DNA of 64,000 nucleotides, from the NCBI GenBank assembly GCA_947499955.1, contig CANMQI010000002.1:457721-521720 (forward strand), given 5' to 3'. The notes below the pieces were generated by a model that saw nothing but the letters and a program-made list of their open reading frames with translations, ran no database searches and was not told the origin of the DNA. Source of the stretch: an uncultured Granulosicoccus sp. (lineage in GTDB: Bacteria; Pseudomonadota; Gammaproteobacteria; Granulosicoccales; Granulosicoccaceae). Below, piece after piece: positions 8,641 to 17,759 of this stretch; position 1 is the first letter of the stretch; each line of letters begins with the position of its first letter. A program made the translations under genes and the position numbers.

Positions 8641-9243
8641 TCAGATACCGAACAGTTGCTGCAGGGTTCCCAGCAGAAATATCCGCAGAGCAAACAGACC
8701 GATGATGGTGAAGAAGACGGTCAGGTCCAGTCCACCCATGGGGGGAAGCAGTTTGCGAAGTGGACGCAAGACCGGTTCACTGATGGATGAGACCAGGGAA
8801 TGCACGGGGTTGCCTGCGGCGCCGGGTATCCAGCTGAGTACTGCCTGAATGATCAAGGCGAAGATGAAGACATTGAACAGTTGATGAATGAGATCGAGCA
8901 CGGCAAGTATCACCAGCTTGGCAATGGGGGCTGCGCTGACCAGTATCGATTGACCCAGGGCAGGCACATAACCGAGGCTGAGCAGTTTGAATATCAGCAG
9001 CTTCAGCAGCAGTATGCCAAAGCACAGTACCAGTGATGCCGTGTCGTATCGTTTGATACTGGGAATGACGCGACGCAGTGGAATCAACAGAGGATCGGTG
9101 ATGCGCACCACACCCTGAGCCAGGGGGTTGTAGTAATCGGCACGAACCGTTTGCATGACGAAACGCACTGCCACAACAGTTGCATAGAGGTTGAACAGAA
9201 TGCCAAGGATGAAGCCGATGGCATTCAGTGCAGGATTGGCCAT
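8641..9243 (-). CDS. yggT: YggT family integral membrane protein
   Basis: A small polytopic inner-membrane protein of 200 residues with two YGGT repeats, each a pair of hydrophobic helices. The characteristic RVxxxPL motif is seen twice, as RITDPLLIPLRRVIP near 48-62 and SISEPVLRPLRKLLP near 152-166. The family's biochemical role is not settled; it has been linked to osmotic stress in E. coli and to cell division or photosystem assembly in plastid relatives. It is the last gene of the yggS-tal-proC-yggT unit, 135 bases after proC. GGAG lies 12 bases before the ATG. Confidence 0.9.
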   Translation of the reverse strand: MANPALNAIGFILGILFNLYATVVAVRFVMQTVRADYYNPLAQGVVRITDPLLIPLRRVIPSIKRYDTASLVLCFGILLLKLLIFKLLSLGYVPALGQSILVSAAPIAKLVILAVLDLIHQLFNVFIFALIIQAVLSWIPGAAGNPVHSLVSSISEPVLRPLRKLLPPMGGLDLTVFFTIIGLFALRIFLLGTLQQLFGI

Positions 9244-9378
9244 GATGGAATATTCTCCGAAAGGGTGTCAGTTACGTTGGGCAAGGGGTCTTGCCCTGAC
9301 CGGACTCGAGTGAAAGGCAAGGTGCTGTCTGAGCTGCCTTTGCAGTTGCCTCTGAATCCGGACGGGCAAGAGGAGTGG

Positions 9379-10233
9379 TTACTTCGGTGCGAGCTGGTCC
9401 CCTAACTCCACGGCACGATCATGTGCCGCCTGCATCGCCTCGCGAACGATGGCGGGAGTACCCTGTGCATCGAACACCTCAAGAGCAGCAGCAGTTGTGC
9501 CACCTTTGGAGGTGACGTTCTCGCGCAGCTGACCCGGAGGCAATTCCCGAGTACGTGCCATGCTGGCAGCACCAAAGGCGGTCTCGATGGCCAGGGTTTC
9601 AGCAGATTCGGCGTCCAGCCCGAGCGCTTGAGCAGCTGCACTCATGTGCTCTATCAGGTAGAAGAAATAAGCAGGACCACTGCCGGATACTGCCGTAACA
9701 GCATCAAGCATGGATTCCTTCTCGACCCAGAGCGTCACACCTGCGGTATCGAGCAGGGCACTGGCCTGCGAACATTGTTGTTCCGAACATTCGTTCGAAG
9801 CAAACAGCCCGGTCACGCCCAGACCCAGCAGGGCGGGCGTGTTCGGCATACAGCGCACGACGGCAGTGCCCGAGGGCAGCCATGCCTGCATGCTGGATGC
9901 CCGAACACCGGCAGCGACCGAGACGAACAAGGGTGCTATCTGTTCCTGCGCCTGTGCGTCGAGCTTGCCGAATGCCGCCGCAAAATCACGGCAGACCGGT
10001 TCTACTATGTGTGGCTTGACCGCAATGACCAGGCCCAGGGGTTCCGCGGGCAACGCCTCGAACAGAGCGGCGAAGGAGGCTGCCGACTGTATGCCGAAAC
10101 GTTCTACAACACGAGCGCAGGCTTCGCTGTTCGGATCAATGACCGTAACGCTGTCAGCTGCAGCGCCATTGTTGATCAGTCCACCGATGAGACTGCTGGC
10201 CATGTTGCCGGCACCGATGAAAACCCATTGCAT
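9379..10233 (-). CDS. proC: Pyrroline-5-carboxylate reductase
   Basis: Catalyses the last step of proline synthesis, reducing pyrroline-5-carboxylate with NAD(P)H in the cytoplasm. The Rossmann motif FIGAGNMASSLIGGL is at residues 5-19. The substrate-site region VSGSGPAYFFYLIEHM is near 170-185, and the family signature VTSKGGTTAAALEVF is near 242-256. The 284-residue length is slightly above the usual 270. It starts at the TGATG overlap with the transaldolase stop, so translation is coupled. Confidence 0.95.
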   Translation of the reverse strand: MQWVFIGAGNMASSLIGGLINNGAAADSVTVIDPNSEACARVVERFGIQSAASFAALFEALPAEPLGLVIAVKPHIVEPVCRDFAAAFGKLDAQAQEQIAPLFVSVAAGVRASSMQAWLPSGTAVVRCMPNTPALLGLGVTGLFASNECSEQQCSQASALLDTAGVTLWVEKESMLDAVTAVSGSGPAYFFYLIEHMSAAAQALGLDAESAETLAIETAFGAASMARTRELPPGQLRENVTSKGGTTAAALEVFDAQGTPAIVREAMQAAHDRAVELGDQLAPK

Positions 10234-11360
10234 CAGCTGGCTACCGTCTGACGTTTCTCGGCCAGCACATCCAGCAGACGAGCAAAGGCTTCTTCGAAGG
10301 AGGCGATACCGCCACGCTCCAGCTCATCGGTAATGTCATTGAGCGATATACCGAGTTCGTTCAGTGCGGAAATCTCTGCATGGGCAGCTGCCAGATTCTG
10401 TGCAAGCCTGGACTCGGCAACACCGTGATCCTTGAATGCATCCAGTGTGGCCGGCGGCAGGGTGTTGACCGTATCCGGTCCGATCAGCTCTTCTACATAG
10501 AGTACGTCGGAGTAATCGGGATTCTTCACTCCCGTGCTGGCCCACAGAAGACGCTGGGGTCGAGCACCCTGTTCCTTGAGTTTGCCGAATTGCTCGCTGC
10601 CGAAGAGATTGACGAAGTGACCATAGGCCACCTTGGCATTGGCAATGGCGATCTTGCCCAGCAGGGCCTTGGCGGCATCACTGCCGTTTTCACTCAACGC
10701 CTTGTCGGCACTGACATCGACTCGGCTGACGAAGAAACTGGCGACAGAGGCGATACGATCGATGGAGTGGCCATCGGCCAGGCGTCTTTCCAGACCACGA
10801 ATGTAGGCCTGGGCAATTTCCCGGTAACGTGAAATGCTGAAGAGCAGGGTGACGTTGACGTTGATACCCAGCGCCGTCAGGGCTTCGAATGCCTTGACAC
10901 CTTCAGAGGTGCCCGGCACCTTGATCATGAGGTTCGGGCGATTGACTCTTTCATGCAGTTCGACACCCATGGCAATGGTGCCCGCGGCATCATGTGCCAG
11001 ATCGGGAGTGACTTCGAGGCTGACCATGCCATCCACACCATTGGTCTGCTCGTAGGTATCGGCGAAGGCATCGGCGGCTGCCTGAATATCGGGAATGGCC
11101 AGTCGATTGAACAGCTCAAGCTGGGTGATGTCCGGCGAGCTGGCTACGATCTCGCCAATGGCCTCATCGTATTCACTGGTCTTGGCAATGGCCTGTTCGA
11201 AAATGGCCGGGTTGGATGTCAGGCCCATGATCCTGTCATCACGGATCATTGCCTGCAGGTCACCATCGAGCAGGCTTTTCTGAATGTAGTCGAGCCACAT
11301 GCTCTGACCGATTTCGTAGGCAGCTGCTACCGGGTTGGAAGTCGCGTTCTGTTGGCTCAT
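10233..11360 (-). CDS. tal: Transaldolase
   Basis: Transfers a dihydroxyacetone unit between sugar phosphates in the non-oxidative pentose phosphate pathway. The Schiff-base lysine is Lys147 in LMIKVPGT. The TSNPAIFEQAI motif (residues 48-58) and the long 375-residue form place it in the larger transaldolase subfamily often found beside zwf/tkt in other phyla, rather than the 320-residue E. coli TalB type. It is inserted between yggS and proC, genes usually adjacent in Gammaproteobacteria, and is coupled to proC by a one-base overlap. Confidence 0.95.
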   Translation of the reverse strand: MSQQNATSNPVAAAYEIGQSMWLDYIQKSLLDGDLQAMIRDDRIMGLTSNPAIFEQAIAKTSEYDEAIGEIVASSPDITQLELFNRLAIPDIQAAADAFADTYEQTNGVDGMVSLEVTPDLAHDAAGTIAMGVELHERVNRPNLMIKVPGTSEGVKAFEALTALGINVNVTLLFSISRYREIAQAYIRGLERRLADGHSIDRIASVASFFVSRVDVSADKALSENGSDAAKALLGKIAIANAKVAYGHFVNLFGSEQFGKLKEQGARPQRLLWASTGVKNPDYSDVLYVEELIGPDTVNTLPPATLDAFKDHGVAESRLAQNLAAAHAEISALNELGISLNDITDELERGGIASFEEAFARLLDVLAEKRQTVAS

Positions 11361-11462
11361 GATGAATATGTCCTGATTAAGTGTGAGTAGTCTAACAAGA
11401 TTGCCTGTATAGCAGAGGCCACTTGCATGACTGCAAAGTTCTGTCTGACGGCGCTGTCGGCA

Positions 11463-12185
11463 TCAGCTGTCGCGCTGACCGAATATGGCCGTGCCGATAC
11501 GAACCAGGGTGGCACCTTCGGCAATGGCCGCCTCCATGTCCGCGCTCATTCCCATGGACAGCGTGTCCATGCCCGGGTGTCTTGTCTGCAGCGTTTGCAG
11601 GCATTCACGCAGACGGGCAAAGACGTCACGTTGCTGTTGGAAGTCGCTGCGGGGAGCAGGAATGGCCATCAGTCCGCGCAGCTTGATGCCGGGAAGTTCG
11701 GCGCACTCATCTGCCAGTTGAGCAACTTCGTCGAAGCCCACGCCGGCTTTTCCCTCTTCATTGTCCGTATTGACCTGCAGGCAGATATTCAACGATGTCA
11801 TTCCCTCAGGGCGTTGTTCCGACAGACGCCGGGCGACCTTGAGTCGGTCAACGCCATGGGCCCACTGAAAGTGCTCTGCGATACTGGCTGTCTTTCGCGA
11901 CTGGATGGCGCCGATGAAGTGCCATTCCACAGAAGCGTCATCAAGGGCGAGAATCTTCTCGACGCCTTCATCCACGTAGTTTTCCCCAAAAGCGCGCTGA
12001 CCCGCCTGCATGGCAGCCTGAATGGCAGCCAGTGGCTTGCGCTTGCTGACAGCCAGCAACTGCACGCTGCCCGGGAGGCGACCATGGCGAAGTTCCTGCG
12101 TGCGGATGTCCTGCTGTACTTTCTGCAGTGCGGAAACAATGTCGGAGGCCTGGGTATCGTTCATCTGGGATGTGTCTTTGTTCAC
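11463..12185 (-). CDS. yggS: YggS family pyridoxal phosphate homeostasis protein
   Basis: A PLP-binding protein of the alanine-racemase-like TIM-barrel fold. It acts in vitamin B6 and amino acid homeostasis and has no known enzyme activity. PLP lysine Lys48 sits in LLAVSKRKP. The motifs FGENYVDEG (about 74-82), WHFIGAIQSRK (about 97-107) and SMGMSADMEAAI near the C-terminus are family hallmarks. The 240-residue length fits. It is divergent from pilT, the same arrangement as in Pseudomonas. It is probably the first gene of the yggS-tal-proC-yggT operon. Confidence 0.95.
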   Translation of the reverse strand: MNKDTSQMNDTQASDIVSALQKVQQDIRTQELRHGRLPGSVQLLAVSKRKPLAAIQAAMQAGQRAFGENYVDEGVEKILALDDASVEWHFIGAIQSRKTASIAEHFQWAHGVDRLKVARRLSEQRPEGMTSLNICLQVNTDNEEGKAGVGFDEVAQLADECAELPGIKLRGLMAIPAPRSDFQQQRDVFARLRECLQTLQTRHPGMDTLSMGMSADMEAAIAEGATLVRIGTAIFGQRDS

Positions 12186-12369
12186 GTTATGAAGTGTCAG
12201 CGGCCGCGTTTATCCATCAGTGCCGTATGTCGTGTTGCGACAGGCTAACAAAAACAGGGCAGCGGCCGACACTATGAACGTAAAGCAAGTACGACCACTG
12301 TGGCCGGGTTGCTCCGATGCTTCGGTTGCAGTCATTGCCTGCACCTCGACTAAACAAGGTTCAAGATTC

Positions 12370-13407
12370 ATGGATATCGCTCAACTTCTGACATTCGGCG
12401 TCAAGAATGGTGCCTCGGATATGCATCTGTCAGCCGGATTGCCACCGATGATACGCGTCGATGGTGATATGCGTCGGGTCAACGTACCGGCCCTGGATCA
12501 CGCGGCCGTGCAAGCCATGGTGTACGACATCATGAACGACAAGCAGCGCAAGGACTATGAAGAGAAGCTGGAGACGGATTTCTCCTTTGAAATACCGGAT
12601 ACCGCTCGATTTCGTGTCAATGCCTTCAATCAGAACCGGGGTTGCGGTGCGGTGTTTCGAACCATCCCCTCCGAGGTGCTGACACTGGAGCAACTGGGCG
12701 CACCGCGGATTTTCCAGGAAATCTCGGCCCTGCCGCGCGGTATCGTCCTGGTAACCGGGCCTACCGGTTCGGGCAAGTCGACAACGCTGGCCGCCATGAT
12801 GGATTACAAGAACGACTCCGAGCTGGGCCATATCCTGACGATCGAGGATCCGATCGAATTCGTGCATGAGAGCAAGAAGTGCCTGATCAACCAGCGAGAG
12901 GTGCATCGGGATACTTACGGATTCTCCGAAGCGCTGCGTTCTGCCCTGCGTGAGGATCCGGACGTGATTCTGGTGGGGGAGATGCGTGACATGGAAACCA
13001 TCTCGCTGGCCCTGACCGCAGCCGAGACAGGCCATCTGGTCTTCGGAACACTGCACACCAGCTCGGCTGCCAAGACGGTGGATCGTATCGTGGATGTCTT
13101 TCCCGCTGGCGAGAAGCCCATGGTGCGCTCTATGTTGTCCGAGTCACTGCGAGCGGTCATCTCGCAGACTCTGTTGAAGAAGACGGGTGGTGGCCGCATC
13201 GCGGCCCACGAAATCATGATCGGCACACCAGCCATACGCAACCTGATTCGCGAAGACAAGGTGGCTCAGATGTACTCCGCCATTCAGACGGGACAGGCCC
13301 ATGGCATGCAGACCCTGGATCAGAATCTGAAGGAACTGGTCAATCGAGGTGTGGTTGATCTGGCCGAAGCTCGCAAGAAGGCGCAGAACCCTGACAGTCT
13401 GATGTAG
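12370..13407 (+). CDS. pilT: Type IV pilus retraction ATPase PilT
   Basis: A hexameric cytoplasmic motor that depolymerises type IV pili and drives twitching motility. The start MDIAQLLTFGVKNGASDMHL is the normal PilT N-terminus; an in-frame upstream extension to 12220 looks unrelated, so I use ATG 12370 (345 aa). Walker A GPTGSGKS is at residues 130-137, and the Walker B region VILVGEMRD is near 198-206. The C-terminal AIRNLIRE motif needed for retraction is intact. AAGG lies about 10 bases upstream. pilU follows after 119 bases. Confidence 0.97.
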   Translation: MDIAQLLTFGVKNGASDMHLSAGLPPMIRVDGDMRRVNVPALDHAAVQAMVYDIMNDKQRKDYEEKLETDFSFEIPDTARFRVNAFNQNRGCGAVFRTIPSEVLTLEQLGAPRIFQEISALPRGIVLVTGPTGSGKSTTLAAMMDYKNDSELGHILTIEDPIEFVHESKKCLINQREVHRDTYGFSEALRSALREDPDVILVGEMRDMETISLALTAAETGHLVFGTLHTSSAAKTVDRIVDVFPAGEKPMVRSMLSESLRAVISQTLLKKTGGGRIAAHEIMIGTPAIRNLIREDKVAQMYSAIQTGQAHGMQTLDQNLKELVNRGVVDLAEARKKAQNPDSLM

Positions 13408-13526
13408 GTGCCCCTGTGCCGTTCAGACGCTCATCGCAGTAGTCAACCCGGGTGACAGGCGGCTGATTCTGGCGCTATTGGAACCTGTCATCGGACATTC
13501 GGCTATCACAGCCTGAGGAAAAAGTT

Positions 13527-14693
13527 ATGGATTTGAAGGTCGCCAAGCGATTCATGGATGAGCTGTTGGTCAGTCTGTACAAGAAAGGCGGATCTGATCT
13601 GTTCATCATCGCTGGAGCTGCGCCTTCCATGCGTATACACGGCAAGGTGACGCCGGTCATGGACAAGAAGCTCACGGCCGAACATACCCTGGCGTTGGCG
13701 CAGTGCCTGATGACCGAGTCCGAACGTGACGATTTCAAGCGCACCAAGGAATGCAACTTCGCCATCGCATTGCCGAAGATCTCGCGATTTCGTGTCAATG
13801 CTCTGGTGCAGCGAGGCAGCGCGGGTCTGGTCGTGAGAATCATTCCCAATGAAATCCCCAGCTTCACCGACCTGCATATGCCGGATATCCTGACGCAGAT
13901 CGCCATGACCAAGCGCGGTCTTGTCATATTCGTCGGCGGAACCGGTTCGGGCAAGTCCACCAGCCTGGCGTCGATGATCGACTACCGTAATGAAAACTCC
14001 AATGGTCATATCATCACCATCGAGGATCCCGTGGAATTCGTGCACCACCACAAGGGGTGTATCGTCACCCAGCGTGAGGTGGGCACAGACACCGAATCGT
14101 TCGAAATAGCGCTGAAGAATACGCTGCGTCAGGCCCCTGATGTGATTCTGATCGGTGAGATTCGTGATCAGAAGACCATGGAACATGCAATAGCCTTTGC
14201 CGAAACAGGTCATCTTTGCCTGGCAACACTGCACGCCAACAATACCAATCAGGCGCTGGACCGGATCATCAACTTCTTTCCCGAGACACGGCACAAGCAG
14301 TTGCTGCTTGACCTCTCGCTCAACGTCAAGGCGTTCATATCACAGCGATTGCTGCCCACTCCCAGCGGCAAGGGACGCCGAGCTGCGGTAGAGGTGCTGC
14401 TGAACTCACCGTTGATGTCCGACATGATCATGAAGGGCGAGATTCACGAGATCAAGGGCTTGATGAAGAAGAGCAAGGATCAGGGCATGCAGACTTTCGA
14501 TCAGGCCTTGTTCGATCTGCTCAATGAAAATGCCATTACCATCGAAGAGGCCATGCGCAATGCCGATTCGGTCAACGATCTGCGCCTGCGTATCAAGCTC
14601 GAAGGCGGCAGCTCGTCAGCGGTCGACGACATGATCGCAAGCACCATGAGTCTCGAGGAAAACGAGGACGACGATCAGCGCCGGGCAGGATAA
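13527..14693 (+). CDS. pilU: Type IV pilus PilT-dependent ATPase PilU
   Basis: A PilT paralogue that works with PilT in pilus retraction under load. Walker A GGTGSGKS (residues 137-144), the Asp box (TIEDPVEF) and Walker B (VILIGEIRD) are present. The 388-residue length with a C-terminal acidic tail (MSLEENEDDDQ) separates it from PilT. GAGGAAAAAGTT lies just before the ATG. The pilT-pilU pair is a conserved unit in Pseudomonas and relatives. Confidence 0.96.
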   Translation: MDLKVAKRFMDELLVSLYKKGGSDLFIIAGAAPSMRIHGKVTPVMDKKLTAEHTLALAQCLMTESERDDFKRTKECNFAIALPKISRFRVNALVQRGSAGLVVRIIPNEIPSFTDLHMPDILTQIAMTKRGLVIFVGGTGSGKSTSLASMIDYRNENSNGHIITIEDPVEFVHHHKGCIVTQREVGTDTESFEIALKNTLRQAPDVILIGEIRDQKTMEHAIAFAETGHLCLATLHANNTNQALDRIINFFPETRHKQLLLDLSLNVKAFISQRLLPTPSGKGRRAAVEVLLNSPLMSDMIMKGEIHEIKGLMKKSKDQGMQTFDQALFDLLNENAITIEEAMRNADSVNDLRLRIKLEGGSSSAVDDMIASTMSLEENEDDDQRRAG

Positions 14694-14837
14694 TCTGCTG
14701 ATGCAAGGTATCGAAGGCAGGCACCTGCTTCGTGTGACGGCTTTGAAACCTGTCGCAGGTGCAGCCCGTTTGGCGACCGGGCGGTGTCAGACGCGCTAGA
14801 ATGCGCGCCTTCTCCTTGCACGCCTGGTCCTGTTTTC

Positions 14838-16088
14838 ATGCCGCACAGCTCCCTGTCTGCCCGACACGTCGATGAACTGATTGCCGAATCCCTGAGCCAG
14901 GCTGTCGGACTCACCGGCATCGCTGATCAGCCTCAGGTCGTGGTCTCACCCTATCGGTTCAATCCTCTGGGGGCGCATATCGACCATCAGGGGGGCTCTG
15001 TACTGGCTCGTTGTCTCAACCAGTACACCATTCTGGTGTTCTGGAAGAATGATGACAGGCGCAGTGTGGTTCATGCCAGTCTGCAGCCCGGGTTGTGGCA
15101 GAACAGTGAGTTCATGCCGGGTAATCTGGCGGACGAGCATGGCTGGGATGCCATGGCAAGAGCCTCGGTAGCGGCATTTTCCGACTATCGCCAGATGCGC
15201 CATGGCGTGACGGCCGTGGTCAGTGGCACCCTGGTCAGCGGTGGTCTGAGCTCTTCGGCGTCGGTCATACTGGCCTATCTCAGTGCACTGGCGCGGGCCA
15301 ATGATGTTTCGTTGAGTCCTGAAGAGCTGGTGGAGTTGTGTCGGCAGGTAGAAAACGACTATCGCGGTCTGAACAACGGTATCCAGGACCAGATGTCGAT
15401 CGCCTTCGGAGCACGCAGGAAGCTCTCCCTGCTGGATGTGGAAAACGTCCGGGCAGAGCATGTCTGCGATCCGGTCGACAGCTCCGATGTCTGTTTCCTG
15501 ATGTGCTACTCCGGTGTCTCCCGTGATCTGGGCGGTTCGCCCTTCAATACACGGGTGGCAGAGTGCCGGGAAGCGGCGCGCTTGCTCTTTGCCGATGCCG
15601 AACACCTGGGTCAGGTGCCGGTAGACAGACGCAATGCCGCCGCTCTGGCCAGGCTGCCCGATATCCCGGCTCGTCGTGCCGCTCATGTCTATTCCGAAAT
15701 GCAACGCGTCCACGATGGCGCGCAAGCCTGGCGGGCCGGCGACTGGCAGGCCTTCGGGCAGCTGATGAACGAATCCTGCCAGAGTTCCATCAATGACTAC
15801 GAAAGTGGCAGTGAGTGGCTGATTGCGCTGCATGAAATCGCGCGTGAACTCGATGGCGTTCATGGCAATCGCTTCAGCGGCGGCGGGTATGGCGGTTGCC
15901 TGTTCATGCTGGTGGATATCAAGGCAGTCGAGCGCATTGCCGAATCGCTGCTGGAACAGTATCTGACACGTTATCCGGATCTGCAGGGCGCTGCCCGCAT
16001 TGTCATAGCCGAAACGGAAGGCACGGTCAGAGTCGTCACGCGTGAACCCTTGTCGCAGACTGCCGTCAACCTGGAGCCTTGCCTGTGA
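14838..16088 (+). CDS. GHMP kinase, galacturonokinase-like
   Basis: A cytoplasmic sugar kinase of the GHMP superfamily, likely making a sugar 1-phosphate. Motif 1 reads SPYRFNPLGAHIDHQGG (residues 37-53). From memory this is closest to plant galacturonokinase (PYRICPLGAHIDHQGG) rather than bacterial GalK, which has GRxNLIGEHTDY. Motif 2 is VSGTLVSGGLSSSAS (128-142), and motif 3 FSGGGYGGCLFML lies near the C-terminus. Other galacturonokinase-like stretches are NNGIQDQMSI, FNTRVAECREAARLL and WRAGDWQAFGQLM. The ATG at 14838 gives 416 aa, close to the plant enzyme; a GTG at 14784 is an alternative. It overlaps the next gene by 4 bases (GTGA). Galacturonate as substrate is inferred; other uronic or neutral sugars are possible. 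Confidence 0.8.
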   Translation: MPHSSLSARHVDELIAESLSQAVGLTGIADQPQVVVSPYRFNPLGAHIDHQGGSVLARCLNQYTILVFWKNDDRRSVVHASLQPGLWQNSEFMPGNLADEHGWDAMARASVAAFSDYRQMRHGVTAVVSGTLVSGGLSSSASVILAYLSALARANDVSLSPEELVELCRQVENDYRGLNNGIQDQMSIAFGARRKLSLLDVENVRAEHVCDPVDSSDVCFLMCYSGVSRDLGGSPFNTRVAECREAARLLFADAEHLGQVPVDRRNAAALARLPDIPARRAAHVYSEMQRVHDGAQAWRAGDWQAFGQLMNESCQSSINDYESGSEWLIALHEIARELDGVHGNRFSGGGYGGCLFMLVDIKAVERIAESLLEQYLTRYPDLQGAARIVIAETEGTVRVVTREPLSQTAVNLEPCL

Positions 16089-16804
16089 GTGAATCAGTCG
16101 TACGTCGGGCGGTTCTGCTGGCAGCTGGACGAGGGTCCCGCCTGCGCCCTCATACCGATACCACGCCCAAACCTCTGCTGGTCCATCGCGGCAAGCCGAC
16201 GCTGGATTATCTGCTGGATTCGTTGCAGGCAGCGGGCATCAATGACATCGTTCTGGTAACGCACCACTTGCACGAGCAGGTGGAGAGTTATGCCGAGTTA
16301 CGCACAGTCACTCACGATCAGCGAGTTCGCTGTGTTCATCAGGCTCATCTGTTCGGTACCGCACATGCGCTGCAGGCCGTGATCGAGGCGACTCCGGATA
16401 TCGTCGCCGCACCCTTCGTGCTCAGCGCCACGGACTACATCGTGCCACGAGACTTCTTCACCGAGCTGTCGAGTTTTCATCATGCTCATGACGGTGAAGC
16501 GAGCGTCAGCCTCAAGCAACTGCAAGCCGAGGAGATGGCCACACGATCAAGCGTGCGCTTCAATGAGAATCAGTCTCTGGCCGAGATCGTGGAAAAACCG
16601 GAGCCGGGTACGGCGCCCAGTTCCATCGGCGCCAATCTGACTTTCGTGTTGCCCTCGGACATTGTTCCCTATGTACAGGACGTTCCCGTGTCTGCTCGCG
16701 GAGAACAGGAAGTCCAGTATGCAATCAACCAGTGGCTGGCCAACGGTGGCGCAGCTTTCGGGTTGGTTCAGGCAATTCCACCCGAGTGGCAGCCTCCAGC
16801 CTGA
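16085..16804 (+). CDS. Sugar-1-phosphate nucleotidyltransferase-like protein
   Basis: A Rossmann-type nucleotidyltransferase of 239 residues. The signature AVLLAAGRGSRLRPHTD followed by TPKPLL binds the NTP and sugar phosphate. The HLFGTAHALQAV and FVLSATDYI elements (the latter carrying the metal-binding Asp) and IVEKP also match the family. It is shorter than GlmU or GalU and has no acyltransferase repeat domain. GTG 16085 overlaps the kinase stop in GTGA, and GGAG lies 8 bases upstream, so the two products are made together. The pair would turn a free sugar into a nucleotide sugar in two steps; the exact NTP and sugar are not readable. Confidence 0.82.
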   Translation: MSESVVRRAVLLAAGRGSRLRPHTDTTPKPLLVHRGKPTLDYLLDSLQAAGINDIVLVTHHLHEQVESYAELRTVTHDQRVRCVHQAHLFGTAHALQAVIEATPDIVAAPFVLSATDYIVPRDFFTELSSFHHAHDGEASVSLKQLQAEEMATRSSVRFNENQSLAEIVEKPEPGTAPSSIGANLTFVLPSDIVPYVQDVPVSARGEQEVQYAINQWLANGGAAFGLVQAIPPEWQPPA

Positions 16805-16805
16805 C

Positions 16806-17759
16806 TCACGGCTGGCCCAGCAGTCGCTGAGCGGCGGTACGTGTCAGGAGTTCACCACCGGCAAGCCATTTGTTCAGTTGCGCTCCCGGGCGGCGATGCC
16901 TGTCGCCGTGATCCGACAGAATCAGTGACTCCAGGGAATTGCCAACGGTATTGAACAAGGTCTCGGGCGCGTAGTGGTCGAGCCAGGCTTGCCTTGCAGC
17001 CTGTCCGCGCTCGGCAGCTTCGCCTTCCAGCGCCGAGAGCAGGCCGGGTATCGAGCGAATACGGCGCTCTTCGATCTGAATGGCGAAACTCCAGTCGGTT
17101 TCCGGCGGTGGAGCCCAATGGTCCGAGATGATGACCGGTACGCGTCCCGCTTCGAGTGTTTCGTAGAGGCGTATCGAGGAGGTGCCGATACCTCGCGGAC
17201 AGAGTACGAAATGACTGGTGGCCAGAGCGCTGGCATATTCCCGGCCTCGCACTGCCATTTCGGCAGGCTCGCTCTTCCAGACATTGAAATCCGAGGTGTC
17301 CCTGAGCAGGGCGTCAGGGTGCTGGAGTTGCATGATGGGACGCCGGCAGGCATGACTCATGGAGCCCATGAACGAGAACAGATAGCTTGTTTCCCGGTTG
17401 GCAGAATAGATGTTGCTGACAAAGGGGTTGGGTGAATACAGGTAGGCAAAGGGCCGGTGCCGCGAAGGATCATGATGGCGTTTGCTCAGACAGCAGTAGA
17501 GTCCGGGCAATACATCCCAGGGACGGTCCATCTCGTTGTACATATAGACCTTGTCAGGGTACTCGTTCACCAGAGGGTGCTGTAACAGCTGGCGAAAGAA
17601 CAGGTCCTTGAATTGCGTATTCTCGACGAACAGGATCGCATCAGCCTCTGCAGCGTCTGCAGTCAGCTCATGGGCGCCGATTCTGTCCTTGAGGGCAACG
17701 CCGAGCAGCGCATCCAGACCGGTATGCGTTTCATAGGCTGATGTGAGGTGGAGTTTCAT
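16806..17759 (-). CDS. Exostosin-family (GT47-like) glycosyltransferase
   Basis: A 317-residue protein resembling exostosin/GT47 glycosyltransferases. The C-terminal nucleotide-sugar domain has HFVLCPRGIGTSSIRLYE followed by GRVPVIISDHWAPP, the core GT47 signature, and an LFSFMGSMSHACR stretch precedes it. There is no signal peptide or membrane anchor, so it would act in the cytoplasm. It is convergent with the kinase-nucleotidyltransferase pair with only one base between the stops. The donor and acceptor are unknown; GT47 members use UDP-GlcA, UDP-GalA, UDP-Gal or UDP-GlcNAc, which fits the neighbours. Confidence 0.78.
   Translation of the reverse strand: MKLHLTSAYETHTGLDALLGVALKDRIGAHELTADAAEADAILFVENTQFKDLFFRQLLQHPLVNEYPDKVYMYNEMDRPWDVLPGLYCCLSKRHHDPSRHRPFAYLYSPNPFVSNIYSANRETSYLFSFMGSMSHACRRPIMQLQHPDALLRDTSDFNVWKSEPAEMAVRGREYASALATSHFVLCPRGIGTSSIRLYETLEAGRVPVIISDHWAPPPETDWSFAIQIEERRIRSIPGLLSALEGEAAERGQAARQAWLDHYAPETLFNTVGNSLESLILSDHGDRHRRPGAQLNKWLAGGELLTRTAAQRLLGQP

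Noticed and set aside
14722..14783. CACCTGC...GCAGGTG repeat and GC-rich hairpin after pilU
   Set aside because: The arms are short and far apart, without a T tract; it may be chance in GC-rich DNA.
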